A stretch of 32,825 nucleotides of DNA from Muribaculaceae bacterium Isolate-104 (HZI) (GCA_003762715.1 RIBJ01000049.1:1-32825), one strand, 5' to 3'. Positions 8,283-16,688 are shown, counted from the first letter of the stretch. Numbers and translations are program-made. Notes: generated from the letters alone by a model not told the origin.

Positions 8283-8780
8283 ATGAAAAGCGTGATATTT
8301 GACTTAGACCTCACTTTGATAGATACGACTTGTTTAGAGCCATTACGCCATGAAAGAAGGTGGCAAGAAGCGTATCAAAGGATACCCGAAACTACGATGT
8401 ATGATGGTATGGCTGAAGTGTTGGATATTATACGCAGGCATAATATTCCTTGTTCCATTGTAAGCACTTCACCACGACCCTATATAGAGAAGATTGTCGC
8501 GCACTATAATCTTCCAATACAACATATAGTATCCTATCACGATGCCAAACCAATTAAGCCTCATCCTGCGCAGATGTTAAAGGCTCTTGAGATGATGGGA
8601 TTACCTGCTAATAAGGTTATCTCATTCGGAGATAGAGTCATCGACATTGACGCATCAAATGCTGCCGGAATTGAGAGTGTGGCTTGTTTTTGGGGCACCA
8701 AAGAGAAAGGAGAACTACTGCGTAGCCAGTACAGCCATGCCATTATCTATCCTAAAGAGATTCTTACTCTAATTCGTTAG
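8283..8780 (+). CDS. HAD-superfamily hydrolase
   Basis: A 165-residue phosphatase-type protein. Motif I is FDLDLT with nucleophile Asp7 and acid Asp9; motif II is the Thr/Ser of IVSTSPRP; motif III is the Lys in HDAKPIKPHP; motif IV is FGDRVIDIDASNAAG. A short helical cap lies after motif I, as in phosphoglycolate phosphatase and nucleotidase relatives. The substrate cannot be told from sequence. Lying between DprA-like and HIRAN genes with 3-base gaps on each side, it probably works in the same system, perhaps on a phosphorylated sugar, nucleotide or DNA end; this last point is inference. Confidence 0.85.
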   Translation: MKSVIFDLDLTLIDTTCLEPLRHERRWQEAYQRIPETTMYDGMAEVLDIIRRHNIPCSIVSTSPRPYIEKIVAHYNLPIQHIVSYHDAKPIKPHPAQMLKALEMMGLPANKVISFGDRVIDIDASNAAGIESVACFWGTKEKGELLRSQYSHAIIYPKEILTLIR

Positions 8781-8783
8781 TCT

Positions 8784-9860
8784 ATGTTTTCGCCAGCAGA
8801 TGCCCAATATATTGACGGAGTAGTAGAATTACATGCTCAACTAAATGCCGCTTATAGGGCCGCATATAAAATAGCCTCTCGATACATCCCCTTACCTGTA
8901 ACCGAAATAAATAGGTATTATGATACGGGAACTTTTCGTGTGTTTGTTGATTCAAAAGACGATAGAGAAATATACACACCATTAAAAGCCTATTTTATTT
9001 TCGGTAGGTATATATGTAGGTTTTTGCCTGTGACTATTGAGTTGGCAGCTCTATACCCAGTCCGAGACCTAACAGGATGTGATGATAGCAATAAACGGAA
9101 AGGTTTATCATCAGAAGATTTAGCTACTATTGGTTTATTCGATGAAGTACTTCTTTTTTCTCCTAAAGAAGATTCAAGAGTGTCTTATCCCTTGTATAAT
9201 ATATCTGAGAAGAACCAGTCTTCTGTTTGGGAAACAAAACTTGATGATATAGGACTGCCATTCTTTAACTTTTCTGATATACAATCATTGAGCTTGTTTC
9301 CTTTACCTGATTATATTTTATCAAGTCAGTACTCTTTAGTCGGGATACAACATTATGCACCCTTAACCAAATTGAACAAGGAAATAGACTGTGTGCTATA
9401 TGCAGAAATTTCAAATCCTCATGACCCTTGCGCAATTAAAGTGCTTAGATGGTTTCCTCAGAAAAGGAATGAAGTTCAGGAAAAGAAACTCAATGCCTTT
9501 CTTGCAAAAGAGAGACTTAAAAGAGTGCAAAGAAGTATAATTAAATATACCGATATAATGTTGGAGGCCAGTGGTCGAATAGATTATTGCGACACTGGTT
9601 TGCGAAATTACAGACAAAAAGAATCTGAGTTAAAGAAGACTATTGATTCGGAGGATTATGTAGGTGATTACTTTTTTGAGTTAGGCTATGTTTCACGCCA
9701 AGAAAACTCATCTCTACATTCTTTTATGGTTGAGAATAATTCTCGAATCCTTTTTGGCAAATGCAAAGATGGCCGAATAGTAATTACAGGAGGAATTAAC
9801 TCCTTAATAGACAGTGAATATAATTTACCATTTTGCTTATCTAATCTGACTATTGAATAG
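8784..9860 (+). CDS. HIRAN-domain-like protein of unknown function
   Basis: A 358-residue protein without a recognisable enzyme motif. Residues about 185-225 fit a HIRAN domain: LVGIQHYAP (185-193) and AEISNPHDPCAIKVLRW (207-223), close to the family signature EPdNpyDpnAIxV. HIRAN domains in HLTF/Rad5-type proteins bind exposed 3' DNA ends; bacterial copies are found with nucleases and in mobile elements. A Lys-rich helix follows (240-265). No signal peptide or membrane segment is seen. The sequence is clearly more AT-rich than the restriction gene upstream. It sits 3 bases after the HAD gene and one base before the ATG of the PRTase gene. A role in sensing abnormal DNA is a reasonable guess from the domain. 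Confidence 0.7.
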   Translation: MFSPADAQYIDGVVELHAQLNAAYRAAYKIASRYIPLPVTEINRYYDTGTFRVFVDSKDDREIYTPLKAYFIFGRYICRFLPVTIELAALYPVRDLTGCDDSNKRKGLSSEDLATIGLFDEVLLFSPKEDSRVSYPLYNISEKNQSSVWETKLDDIGLPFFNFSDIQSLSLFPLPDYILSSQYSLVGIQHYAPLTKLNKEIDCVLYAEISNPHDPCAIKVLRWFPQKRNEVQEKKLNAFLAKERLKRVQRSIIKYTDIMLEASGRIDYCDTGLRNYRQKESELKKTIDSEDYVGDYFFELGYVSRQENSSLHSFMVENNSRILFGKCKDGRIVITGGINSLIDSEYNLPFCLSNLTIE

Positions 9861-9861
9861 C

Positions 9862-11901
9862 ATGAATCCGATACTTTGCTACATATTTAATCACAAGCAT
9901 TACAAAGAGGTAGCTTCTACATATCAGGAGATAATAAAAAATTATCTTCCCGCATTTGAGGTTTGGCAAACTAATTCATCGCTGGAATTAGATTCATCTT
10001 TTGCTTCTAAAGAGATTGTATTCAACCATCTGTCTGAGATAAAAATCATTGATAGGTGGATAAAGATGGCTAACAATTTGGTAAACCGGAATCGTCTTGC
10101 TCTTGAATGGTTCTTTACGAAGGATAAGCAGTTAGGTGGGGTGCCAAATTTCACTTATGCAGAGTATCAAGCGATAGCAACAAATATAGGAACTATCAAC
10201 GGATATATTTCTTATTTGACGACATATAATTCGTTGTCATCTAAATATGACCGAGCAATTAAAGTCCTACTAAATTCAAATAACACTCCCGATTATTTTG
10301 ACAGGGTTAAATTCATTGCTCTGTCCGAAAATAAGATTATTGAGATAGATAAAGTCCTAACTTCCGCATTGAAGATTATTTCGGATTACCCTAATGCTTG
10401 GAATTATTTTTCTCAAGGTTCTGACATTCTTAGTCTAACCGAAGAGCGATTGCAGGACATCAAGCGTCATTCTTTTCAGATCAAAGAATCTTTTGTTTTG
10501 CTTTTAGAGGAAAAGTCAAAGATTATTCCGTTTGTGTTAGGAGAAGCACAACATAATTTTGAATCCTTTGATGATGATACTATTAAAAAAGAAGCATTTG
10601 CTCTTTCGTATTTCAATGATCGAGAAGCAGATGCTGGCTTTGGTTATGACTTTGCAATTAAATTGACGGATGAAACGAAGCTAAAAAGAGCCATATTAGA
10701 TTCCCAATATTATGGTATCAAATGCAACTTTACGGAATCGTTTGGTATTCCTCGCTTCTATAGGCTGAGACTTGATTTTGATGATATACATACTACGTTT
10801 GATGCCGCTGTCGATAAAATTGATGAAAATAGAAACGCAATTAAAACGTATAACAAAGAACATAGTGGTAACGAGGTAGTTTTCATTGAGAATTATTTTC
10901 AGTCCGTATCTGAAAATCATCCTTTATACAAGTATATTGAAACATATCGAACACAAAAAGAAACAAGAGAAGAAGCAAAGAACTTACAAAGCCAGTATTG
11001 TAAGGGGTATGATGCTCTTTACCCGTTCACGAACTTGGATACATGTGATTTTTCCACTGTAATTCAAGTACTAAATTCACGCTCTGCGATAATCGAAAAG
11101 CATAATGAAATTCTTAAATTAGAGCGACTTGAAGAACAGAAGAAGTGCAAAGAAAAGGCAACAACAATTATGTGTCTTAATCCAGATGGCTTCTCACACT
11201 ATTTCCCAAGGATTAACGGATATTGTTTAACTGATGAGGATTGTATCTCGATTATTAACAAGGAATATGACATAAAAAATTATCAAAATATAAAGAAAGT
11301 ATTATCATCGTCTGTTCATAATTGGGATAGAGTAAAAGGCATACCATTATATTTCTTCTGGTACTATTATCCGGTACGTTTCACTGATGTTTCATCGGAG
11401 TCAGAAAAGGCAAGAAGGATAATTTGGGACTTCAAAGAGGGGATTTCTGTTACGCCTTCTATACATAGACTTGTTGGTGATAAGTTAAAAGCCTCATTTG
11501 GAGAAGATAATCTTTCTAAGATTACTTTTGTCTGCATACCAGCTTCCACAAACGAGGCTAATAACTCACGATACCGTGCATTTATGGTTAGATTAACAGA
11601 ATACACAGGTATTCGTAATGCCTTTCCACACATTTCTATTGAGAAAGAGAAAATACCTGCTCATCTTTCTGAGTCTCATACAACCGAACCAGCGATTTAT
11701 AAATTTGATGAATCATTTTTTAAGGACTCATTCGTCGTCCTTTTTGATGATGTGGTTACGAAAGGCAGGTCTATGGATACAATGAAAGCAAATCTTGAAA
11801 AAATTGGAGCCACAGTTATCGGAGCAATTTCGTTGGGACGTACATATAGCGATTATTTTGGTGACAATCGACGACCACACCCTTTCTCTGGTGTATTGTA
11901 G
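9862..11901 (+). CDS. Large protein with C-terminal phosphoribosyltransferase domain (ShosT-like candidate)
   Basis: I start it at ATG 9862, one base after the previous stop; a TTG at 9853 would add three residues. The 679-residue chain has a long, largely helical, charged N-terminal part (to about residue 450) that I do not recognise, then a Type I PRTase fold. The PRPP loop is VVLFDDVVTKGRS (625-637), matching the DD..T.G.[ST] pattern, and the final helix and strand (LEKIGATVIGAISLGRT) complete it. Relatives with this loop include ComF and the defence toxin ShosT. The domain binds PRPP, and an effector of this kind could deplete PRPP or nucleotides. It closes the five-gene run, and composition is AT-rich as in the HIRAN gene. 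An adenine/uracil salvage role is unlikely given the size. Confidence 0.75.
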   Translation: MNPILCYIFNHKHYKEVASTYQEIIKNYLPAFEVWQTNSSLELDSSFASKEIVFNHLSEIKIIDRWIKMANNLVNRNRLALEWFFTKDKQLGGVPNFTYAEYQAIATNIGTINGYISYLTTYNSLSSKYDRAIKVLLNSNNTPDYFDRVKFIALSENKIIEIDKVLTSALKIISDYPNAWNYFSQGSDILSLTEERLQDIKRHSFQIKESFVLLLEEKSKIIPFVLGEAQHNFESFDDDTIKKEAFALSYFNDREADAGFGYDFAIKLTDETKLKRAILDSQYYGIKCNFTESFGIPRFYRLRLDFDDIHTTFDAAVDKIDENRNAIKTYNKEHSGNEVVFIENYFQSVSENHPLYKYIETYRTQKETREEAKNLQSQYCKGYDALYPFTNLDTCDFSTVIQVLNSRSAIIEKHNEILKLERLEEQKKCKEKATTIMCLNPDGFSHYFPRINGYCLTDEDCISIINKEYDIKNYQNIKKVLSSSVHNWDRVKGIPLYFFWYYYPVRFTDVSSESEKARRIIWDFKEGISVTPSIHRLVGDKLKASFGEDNLSKITFVCIPASTNEANNSRYRAFMVRLTEYTGIRNAFPHISIEKEKIPAHLSESHTTEPAIYKFDESFFKDSFVVLFDDVVTKGRSMDTMKANLEKIGATVIGAISLGRTYSDYFGDNRRPHPFSGVL

Positions 11902-12004
11902 GCATTCCTACCGTGTCTCATGACATTAAAGAGATATGCAAAATGTGGACTGTCGTGTAAATGTGGACAAAAACTCATTTATCAGAGAAAGACGCCCCGC
12001 ATTT
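11902..12004. other. Convergent intergenic gap
   Basis: About 100 bases between the ends of the PRTase and SIR2 genes. The 10-mer AAATGTGGAC occurs twice, 18 bases apart (around 11942 and 11960). I see no convincing terminator hairpin for either gene. Confidence 0.4.
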
Positions 12005-13951
12005 TTATTTCTTGATAGGGTCCTCACTCAAATGAATTGTTTCCATACCTTCCTGATGATCCATTCCGGGATTGTCAGAATACCATTTGTACATACTACC
12101 TGCTGAGAATTTAATCTTCATAGCGATGTTGCCATTGGGAAGAAGAGTGCGTTCAACAACCTCGCTATCTCGATATAATTCATGCTGGAACGGTATCTTT
12201 GTTGAATATCCGTTAAAAGACAGTTCGTCAGACGACTCACTGGTGATTCCAAAACAATATTTCTGACATCCTATCTGTAAGTCTTGCGCTCGTTCATCAT
12301 TTGGAATCATCTCAAACGACAAAATAGTATCCTTTGGCATTGGCTTTACGTAAACACCATTTTTGAGATAACTCAAAAGAATCATTGTCTTCTCATAATT
12401 GTCGGGAGTGTATTCCTCATATGATGAGAATGGCATTCCAATCAGATCTTCCAATTCGTTGACATTCTCATAATATGCTATCCTCTTGTCAAAGTCAGTT
12501 TCCCCGAGTGAATTTTTTGGTGTTTCAAGTGTAAAAGGAGAGCCTCCATTGTACAGGCGTGAAAAGATAACATGTTCTCCTCTCCATATTGCCTGCAATA
12601 GAGTCATCCAATGTAACGCTTGATTATTGTCAGTATATTTCTTTTTGAAATCTACTTGCATATTGACATTGAGGTTATTGGACTTTTGGAAGTCAAAAGA
12701 CATTTTAAGGAGATAGCTGTCGGTGTTCAACACAAATGTAGCTTCGTAACCCTTCGAGCTATATTTGATTAACTTTATATTTTCACGAAACCGTTGGCTT
12801 GGTATCTTTATCTGGCAACTAATCTCCTCGTGTACCGGAGCCACAAAAATATTGGAAATATCGGATTTATCAGAGAATAGAACACCATTGACCGTATAAT
12901 CAAAAAATTGCAGCTCATCCGATGTGATTTTCAGACTTGGGATAGGTACGCCATGATACATTAAGATGTCATTGTATGCCCTTTCGTCTGAAAGAAGTTT
13001 CCTTGCCAATTCATTAGAGGTACGGAATTTTATAGTGTGCTTGCCATCATCTAACACTCGTATATTCTCAACGCTATTTTTATCGGATGTTGATTTCAAT
13101 TCAACATCCAAATTTCTATGACGGCAGTAGATATGAAAGGTGTCCTCCGATACACGTCTGCGCTGTGCATCATGAACAATGTTTTTATCCAACTCAAGGA
13201 ATAAATCTTTGAAAAAAACTTCTGCTTTAGCATCGTAATACTGCACACCAATACGTTCAAGCCGTTTCCTCTTCTGGGAGGTCATTCCCGGAGCAATCAG
13301 GAAAATTGGATTCGTCACGCCGTTTGATTGCTCCTTTACACGTTTGATAAGAGTATAGATGTTATCATCTTCCAGACTATACCCTATGAAAAGAATGGGG
13401 TGAGTGGCAAATTCTGCCTTTACAACATCCCATATCAGTTCATTCCTTTGAGACCTATAGAAATCGAAGTAATCATCTTTCGTAATCAGTAAATCATCAG
13501 GATAATCAAAGTCTCCATGTATTTTGAAAACTGTAACCCTTGCGGCATTAACGTTGTGGACATCCTCGTTTCGCTTTACAACTACACAGCTATCACCGTA
13601 GGCTTTTTCCAAAAGATAGTCATAATTCGTTGTAAATATGCGCCTGAAATGTGGAATGGCTGCAAGTGATTGGTGATCCGAGAAATCTACGATGGAAAAA
13701 TCAAACAAGGGTCTCAGTAGTTCAATCAGTTTTCTACGATTCCCATCGTTATAATCGATGTATTCTTTTGCAAGAACATCCAATGGATGGTTAGCATACC
13801 ATTGTCTTTCATCTTTTTCAAAATCATTCAATATGTGCTCAGTAAGCAACTTGCAACTTGGAGCACCGGCTTTGAGGGAGAAGCCAGCGCCCAAAAACAA
13901 AGAAACCTGCTCTTTGCGTATTAAATCTATGACGGCTTTGTATTGGGACAT
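12005..13951 (-). CDS. SIR2-like NADase-type defence protein
   Basis: A 648-residue protein with an N-terminal SIR2_2 domain (about 5-260): FLGAGFS (19-25), TTNYD (107-111, Asn109 expected to contact NAD), KIHGDFD (143-149, His145 as catalytic His), and PILFIGYSLEDDNI. SIR2 domains of this type in phage defence (Thoeris ThsA, DSR1/DSR2, SIR2-HerA) usually degrade NAD+ on infection. The remaining 390 residues are rich in beta-strand-like alternation and match nothing I recognise; by analogy they are the sensor or regulator. It is transcribed towards the PRTase gene and is a stand-alone gene. Its start lies about 50 bases from the NUDIX gene, which runs the same way, so a shared transcript is possible. 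Confidence 0.85.
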   Translation of the reverse strand: MSQYKAVIDLIRKEQVSLFLGAGFSLKAGAPSCKLLTEHILNDFEKDERQWYANHPLDVLAKEYIDYNDGNRRKLIELLRPLFDFSIVDFSDHQSLAAIPHFRRIFTTNYDYLLEKAYGDSCVVVKRNEDVHNVNAARVTVFKIHGDFDYPDDLLITKDDYFDFYRSQRNELIWDVVKAEFATHPILFIGYSLEDDNIYTLIKRVKEQSNGVTNPIFLIAPGMTSQKRKRLERIGVQYYDAKAEVFFKDLFLELDKNIVHDAQRRRVSEDTFHIYCRHRNLDVELKSTSDKNSVENIRVLDDGKHTIKFRTSNELARKLLSDERAYNDILMYHGVPIPSLKITSDELQFFDYTVNGVLFSDKSDISNIFVAPVHEEISCQIKIPSQRFRENIKLIKYSSKGYEATFVLNTDSYLLKMSFDFQKSNNLNVNMQVDFKKKYTDNNQALHWMTLLQAIWRGEHVIFSRLYNGGSPFTLETPKNSLGETDFDKRIAYYENVNELEDLIGMPFSSYEEYTPDNYEKTMILLSYLKNGVYVKPMPKDTILSFEMIPNDERAQDLQIGCQKYCFGITSESSDELSFNGYSTKIPFQHELYRDSEVVERTLLPNGNIAMKIKFSAGSMYKWYSDNPGMDHQEGMETIHLSEDPIKK

Positions 13952-14001
13952 TTTCGCTTTTTATTAAGAATAGCAAAAATTATGCCAGAAGGGTTGATAT
14001 T

Positions 14002-14511
14002 TCAATCTGTTTTCAGTAATTCTTTGTACTTGCGGTAAAGGAGATGCTGTGTGTTGCCGGGGCGGTCGGGGAACATTCTTGTGGGGGCTTCCTCCAACGG
14101 TATCCATGAAACACCGTCAACCTCTGACGATGTGGAGAAGTCCGCTTTCTTGACAATGCCGATATAGGCGTGCATCAGTTGTTCTCGCTTGTCAAACCAG
14201 TGGGTGCCCTCATATATCAGATTCTCTACTGTCAGTCCAAGTTCTTCCTTGACTTCACGTGTTGCCGCTTCCTCAGCATTTTCGCCCGGTGTGATATAAC
14301 CTGCGACAAATGTTTCATACTGTTCGGAGATATATGACTGCTTGAGAAGTGCTATCTCATGCAGCTCGTTAACGACCATGACAATCACGCAACTTGAAAA
14401 CGAATCGAACCAATACCGCTTGCAGTTATTACAGTACGGCACAAGACCATCATCACCGGCTTGCCGTCCGATGAGTTTTGCGCCACATTCGGGACAATAC
14501 TTATATCTCAT
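14002..14511 (-). CDS. Zinc-ribbon NUDIX hydrolase
   Basis: A 169-residue NUDIX protein. An N-terminal zinc ribbon uses Cys6, Cys9, Cys27 and Cys30. The NUDIX box is at 71-93 (G..T/PGE...EAA.REVKEELG pattern, with Glu85-90 region binding the metal). The arrangement resembles the C-terminal half of NAD+ pyrophosphatase NudC, but NudC's following SQPWPFPxS motif is absent, so the substrate may be another nucleoside diphosphate derivative. It is the last gene of a HU / miniprotein / NUDIX operon, with its ATG three bases after the miniprotein stop. Confidence 0.88.
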   Translation of the reverse strand: MRYKYCPECGAKLIGRQAGDDGLVPYCNNCKRYWFDSFSSCVIVMVVNELHEIALLKQSYISEQYETFVAGYITPGENAEEAATREVKEELGLTVENLIYEGTHWFDKREQLMHAYIGIVKKADFSTSSEVDGVSWIPLEEAPTRMFPDRPGNTQHLLYRKYKELLKTD

Positions 14512-14514
14512 ATC

Positions 14515-14685
14515 TCAATCCCAGTCATTAAGGCTGGCTATTATTCGGTCGATGTCACTTTCATCAAAAATCTCCAGCTGTCTCTCGTGGCAATTATGGC
14601 AATGACATTCGCCCTCACAATGGCAGTTACAGTCAGGAGTCAGTTCTTCAACCGCGCTTTCGCCATATTGGTTTTCCTGTTCCAT
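14515..14685 (-). CDS. 56-residue Cys/His-rich miniprotein
   Basis: A small frame on the minus strand, ATG at 14685 and TGA at 14515-14517. It begins MEQENQYGES, has a central cluster CNCHCEGECHCHNCHE (residues 19-34; six Cys and four His), and an acidic C-terminal helix ending DIDRIIASLNDWD. It starts one base after the HU stop and ends three bases before the NUDIX ATG, so spacing supports a real gene in this operon. The cluster could bind Zn, Cu or an iron-sulfur centre. I know no named family for it. Confidence 0.7.
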   Translation of the reverse strand: MEQENQYGESAVEELTPDCNCHCEGECHCHNCHERQLEIFDESDIDRIIASLNDWD

Positions 14686-14686
14686 A

Positions 14687-14962
14687 TCACTGACCCACCT
14701 CCTTCTTGAACTCGGCCGATGGTTTGAAGAACGGGATATTATGTGCCGGGATTACGATAGTGGTATTCTTTGAGATGTTGCGTGCAGTTTTTTCAACACG
14801 TTCCTTAACTTGGAATGTGCCAAAGCCACGGAGATATACGTTCTCACCGTGTGCGAGGCTGTCTTTTACTACGACCATAAATTGCTCAACCATCGCGAGA
14901 ACACTTGCCTTGTCAATCCCTGTGGTCGTCGCTATCTCGTTTACTATATCTGCTTTAGTCAT
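14687..14962 (-). CDS. HU-family DNA-binding protein
   Basis: A 91-residue HU/IHF-fold protein, typical length. The N-terminal helices (MTKADIVNEIA, VEQFMVVVKDSL) are followed by the GENVYLRGFGTF signature, a basic KTARNISKNTTIVIPAHNIPFFKPS DNA-binding arm region including the Pro of the intercalating tip, and the C-terminal helix. It bends and packages DNA as a dimer. It is the first gene of the three-gene leftward operon and is preceded by a good -7 box at 14989-14996. HU paralogs occur both on Bacteroidales chromosomes and in their mobile elements. Confidence 0.93.
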   Translation of the reverse strand: MTKADIVNEIATTTGIDKASVLAMVEQFMVVVKDSLAHGENVYLRGFGTFQVKERVEKTARNISKNTTIVIPAHNIPFFKPSAEFKKEVGQ

Positions 14963-14988
14963 TTTGCGTACTTATCTGATTTATACTG

Positions 14989-14996
14989 CAAATTTA
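14989..14996 (-). promoter_or_regulatory. -7 promoter box of the HU operon
   Basis: The minus strand reads TAAATTTG, then C: a full TAnnTTTG match, 27 bases before the HU start codon. The -33 region is not clear. Confidence 0.65.
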
Positions 14997-15020
14997 CTAA
15001 TTTTTGAGGAGATAGCCTAT

Positions 15021-15048
15021 AAAAAAGCCTGTCCGAAACGAACAGGCT
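15021..15048 (-). terminator. Rho-independent terminator of the radical SAM gene
   Basis: On the minus strand AGCCTGT (15048-15042) pairs with ACAGGCT (15032-15026) around a 9-base loop and runs into TTTTTT. It lies 20 bases beyond the radical SAM stop and upstream of the HU promoter. Confidence 0.88.
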
Positions 15049-15067
15049 GAGACAGGAACGGGTGTCT

Positions 15068-15928
15068 TCACAGATGCCATATCCTGCTGCGGTAGGCTTT
15101 GAGTTCTTCTTCTGGAAACTCCGCTATCGCTTTGTCGAATTCCCGGAGGATTGCGACCTTGTCATCGGGCAATGCTCCGGTGATTGGTACCGTATTGGAT
15201 ATATGGTGTCCCATAAGGTTGACCTTGATTTTCAAGCGGTCAATGAGAGTTCGCATCTCAATCAGCCTCTCAATCTCAGGTTCTTCCTCATACGAGCCGT
15301 CAAGCACTTCCTGATATAGCTGTGCCTCAGGAAAGACAGTCAATGAAACGATATTGATGATACAAGGGTGCAGTTTGTTAAGCACTTCTGCTGTGGCGAT
15401 TGCGCTTTCAACTCCTTTGCCCTTCCCTCCAAGTCCATTGAGGTAGAACACGTTGTAGTGTATGCCCGCTTCATCAAGTTTTGACAACTGTTCAAGAATA
15501 TCGTTGGCATGATAGCCTTTGTTCATTCTTTCAAGAGTCGGATCATGTGCGGTCTCGATACCGATATTTATACTGTCGAGCTTCATGTGACGCAGATTCT
15601 TCAACTCCTCTACCGATTTGGGCGCAATATCTGTCACGCGGGCGAACATTCCGAATGAAACTAAGTGAGGAAGGTACTTGCGCAGAAGTATGGCAATATC
15701 CATCAGTTTGTTATAACTGAGAGCAAACGGGTTGGCACCTGTCAGATAAACACGACGTGCCCTTGGTTGCCACTGCCGGATTACTTTCAAGTCTGCCTCC
15801 ACCTCCGACAATGGAGACATACGGAATGGAGTACCGTGATACAGGCTGCAAAATTTGCACTTGTGCCATGTGCAGCCCGAGGTGATTTGGAGCAACTGCG
15901 AGTTTGCCTCGTATGGCGGTCGCCACAC
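15068..15928 (-). CDS. Radical SAM protein
   Basis: A 286-residue radical SAM enzyme. I use GTG at 15926-15928, because an in-frame TAG lies directly before it. The cluster motif is C19-x4-C24-x2-C27 (GCTWHKCKFC), a spacing found in one branch of radical SAM proteins (GCxxxKCxFC); it should hold a 4Fe-4S cluster that cleaves SAM. Further family signs: YLTGANPFAL (the GNPF/GE-like motif), NIGIETAHD, MNKG and YNVFYLNGLGGKG. The C-terminal part after residue 200 is short and no second cluster domain is seen. The substrate is not predictable; similar proteins are annotated only as radical SAM. It stands alone between its terminator and the flavodoxin-type gene. Confidence 0.88.
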   Translation of the reverse strand: MWRPPYEANSQLLQITSGCTWHKCKFCSLYHGTPFRMSPLSEVEADLKVIRQWQPRARRVYLTGANPFALSYNKLMDIAILLRKYLPHLVSFGMFARVTDIAPKSVEELKNLRHMKLDSINIGIETAHDPTLERMNKGYHANDILEQLSKLDEAGIHYNVFYLNGLGGKGKGVESAIATAEVLNKLHPCIINIVSLTVFPEAQLYQEVLDGSYEEEPEIERLIEMRTLIDRLKIKVNLMGHHISNTVPITGALPDDKVAILREFDKAIAEFPEEELKAYRSRIWHL

Positions 15929-15965
15929 CTACCCCGTGAAATGTAGTTCAGGATATATCATTTGT

Positions 15966-16622
15966 TCATTCTGTTTTTTTCAAGTAAGCGGTTGCTGTAT
16001 CAGCTCCTAACGTATAGGCTTTATGCAAATCCTTAGGGAATTGGTTTTCTCTCTGTTTAGCCTTTTCTGCTTCGTTAAATACATCTACTACATACTTGGA
16101 ATAGTCTGAGAATTGGTATGTATCGTATGAACACAACCGCTGTGGGGGTGAAAATATATGCCCCAAGAACATATCGACATTATTCATTGCCTCAACAGGA
16201 GCAAACTCCTTATTCGCATTCATGGTGTATATAGTCACAACATGCGCCTTCTTCGTTGCGAGAGAGCGATATCCTACTTCGTATGACCCCAAAGAGAAAC
16301 ATAGTCTTTCAAGAAATGCTTTTGCACTGCTATTCACATCCATAAGATATATTGGCGAGGCAAAGACTAAACAATCCGCCTCGTTAACAGCTGTGAGTAT
16401 TGTAGTTAGTTCATCATTTAGCGAACATCTGCCATATTGCTTGCTCCCTCTGAGTTTGCAAGCAAAGCAACTCTGACAACCTTTGAAATTGAGTTCGTTC
16501 AAGAAAACCGTAGTTATATCTGGATTCTTGTCAGTTGCCATCACACCTTTGCAGAAGGCATCACATAGCTTGGATGTGTTGCCTTTTCTTCGCGGGCTAC
16601 TATTTATGATTACTATTTTCAT
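15966..16622 (-). CDS. Flavodoxin-type NAD(P)H-dependent oxidoreductase
   Basis: A 218-residue FMN-dependent flavodoxin-fold protein. I choose the ATG at 16622, giving MKIVIINSSPRRKGNTSKL, so that the FMN phosphate loop SSPRRKGNTS starts at residue 8 as in the family; the 15 extra upstream residues have no counterpart. The Cys-rich stretch GCQSCFACKLRG...GRCS is typical of the iron-sulfur flavoprotein/multimer flavodoxin group and sits before the ADCLVFASPIYLMDVNSSAKAFLERL helix-loop. It probably reduces quinones or other electrophiles. It is divergent from an HxlR-family regulator, a common layout in which HxlR controls such reductases. Confidence 0.87.
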   Translation of the reverse strand: MKIVIINSSPRRKGNTSKLCDAFCKGVMATDKNPDITTVFLNELNFKGCQSCFACKLRGSKQYGRCSLNDELTTILTAVNEADCLVFASPIYLMDVNSSAKAFLERLCFSLGSYEVGYRSLATKKAHVVTIYTMNANKEFAPVEAMNNVDMFLGHIFSPPQRLCSYDTYQFSDYSKYVVDVFNEAEKAKQRENQFPKDLHKAYTLGADTATAYLKKTE

Positions 16623-16688
16623 AACAGTGTTATTAAATCCGTTATACCTTTTGATTCGATTCTTCATCTGAATATCATCGATTTTTAT

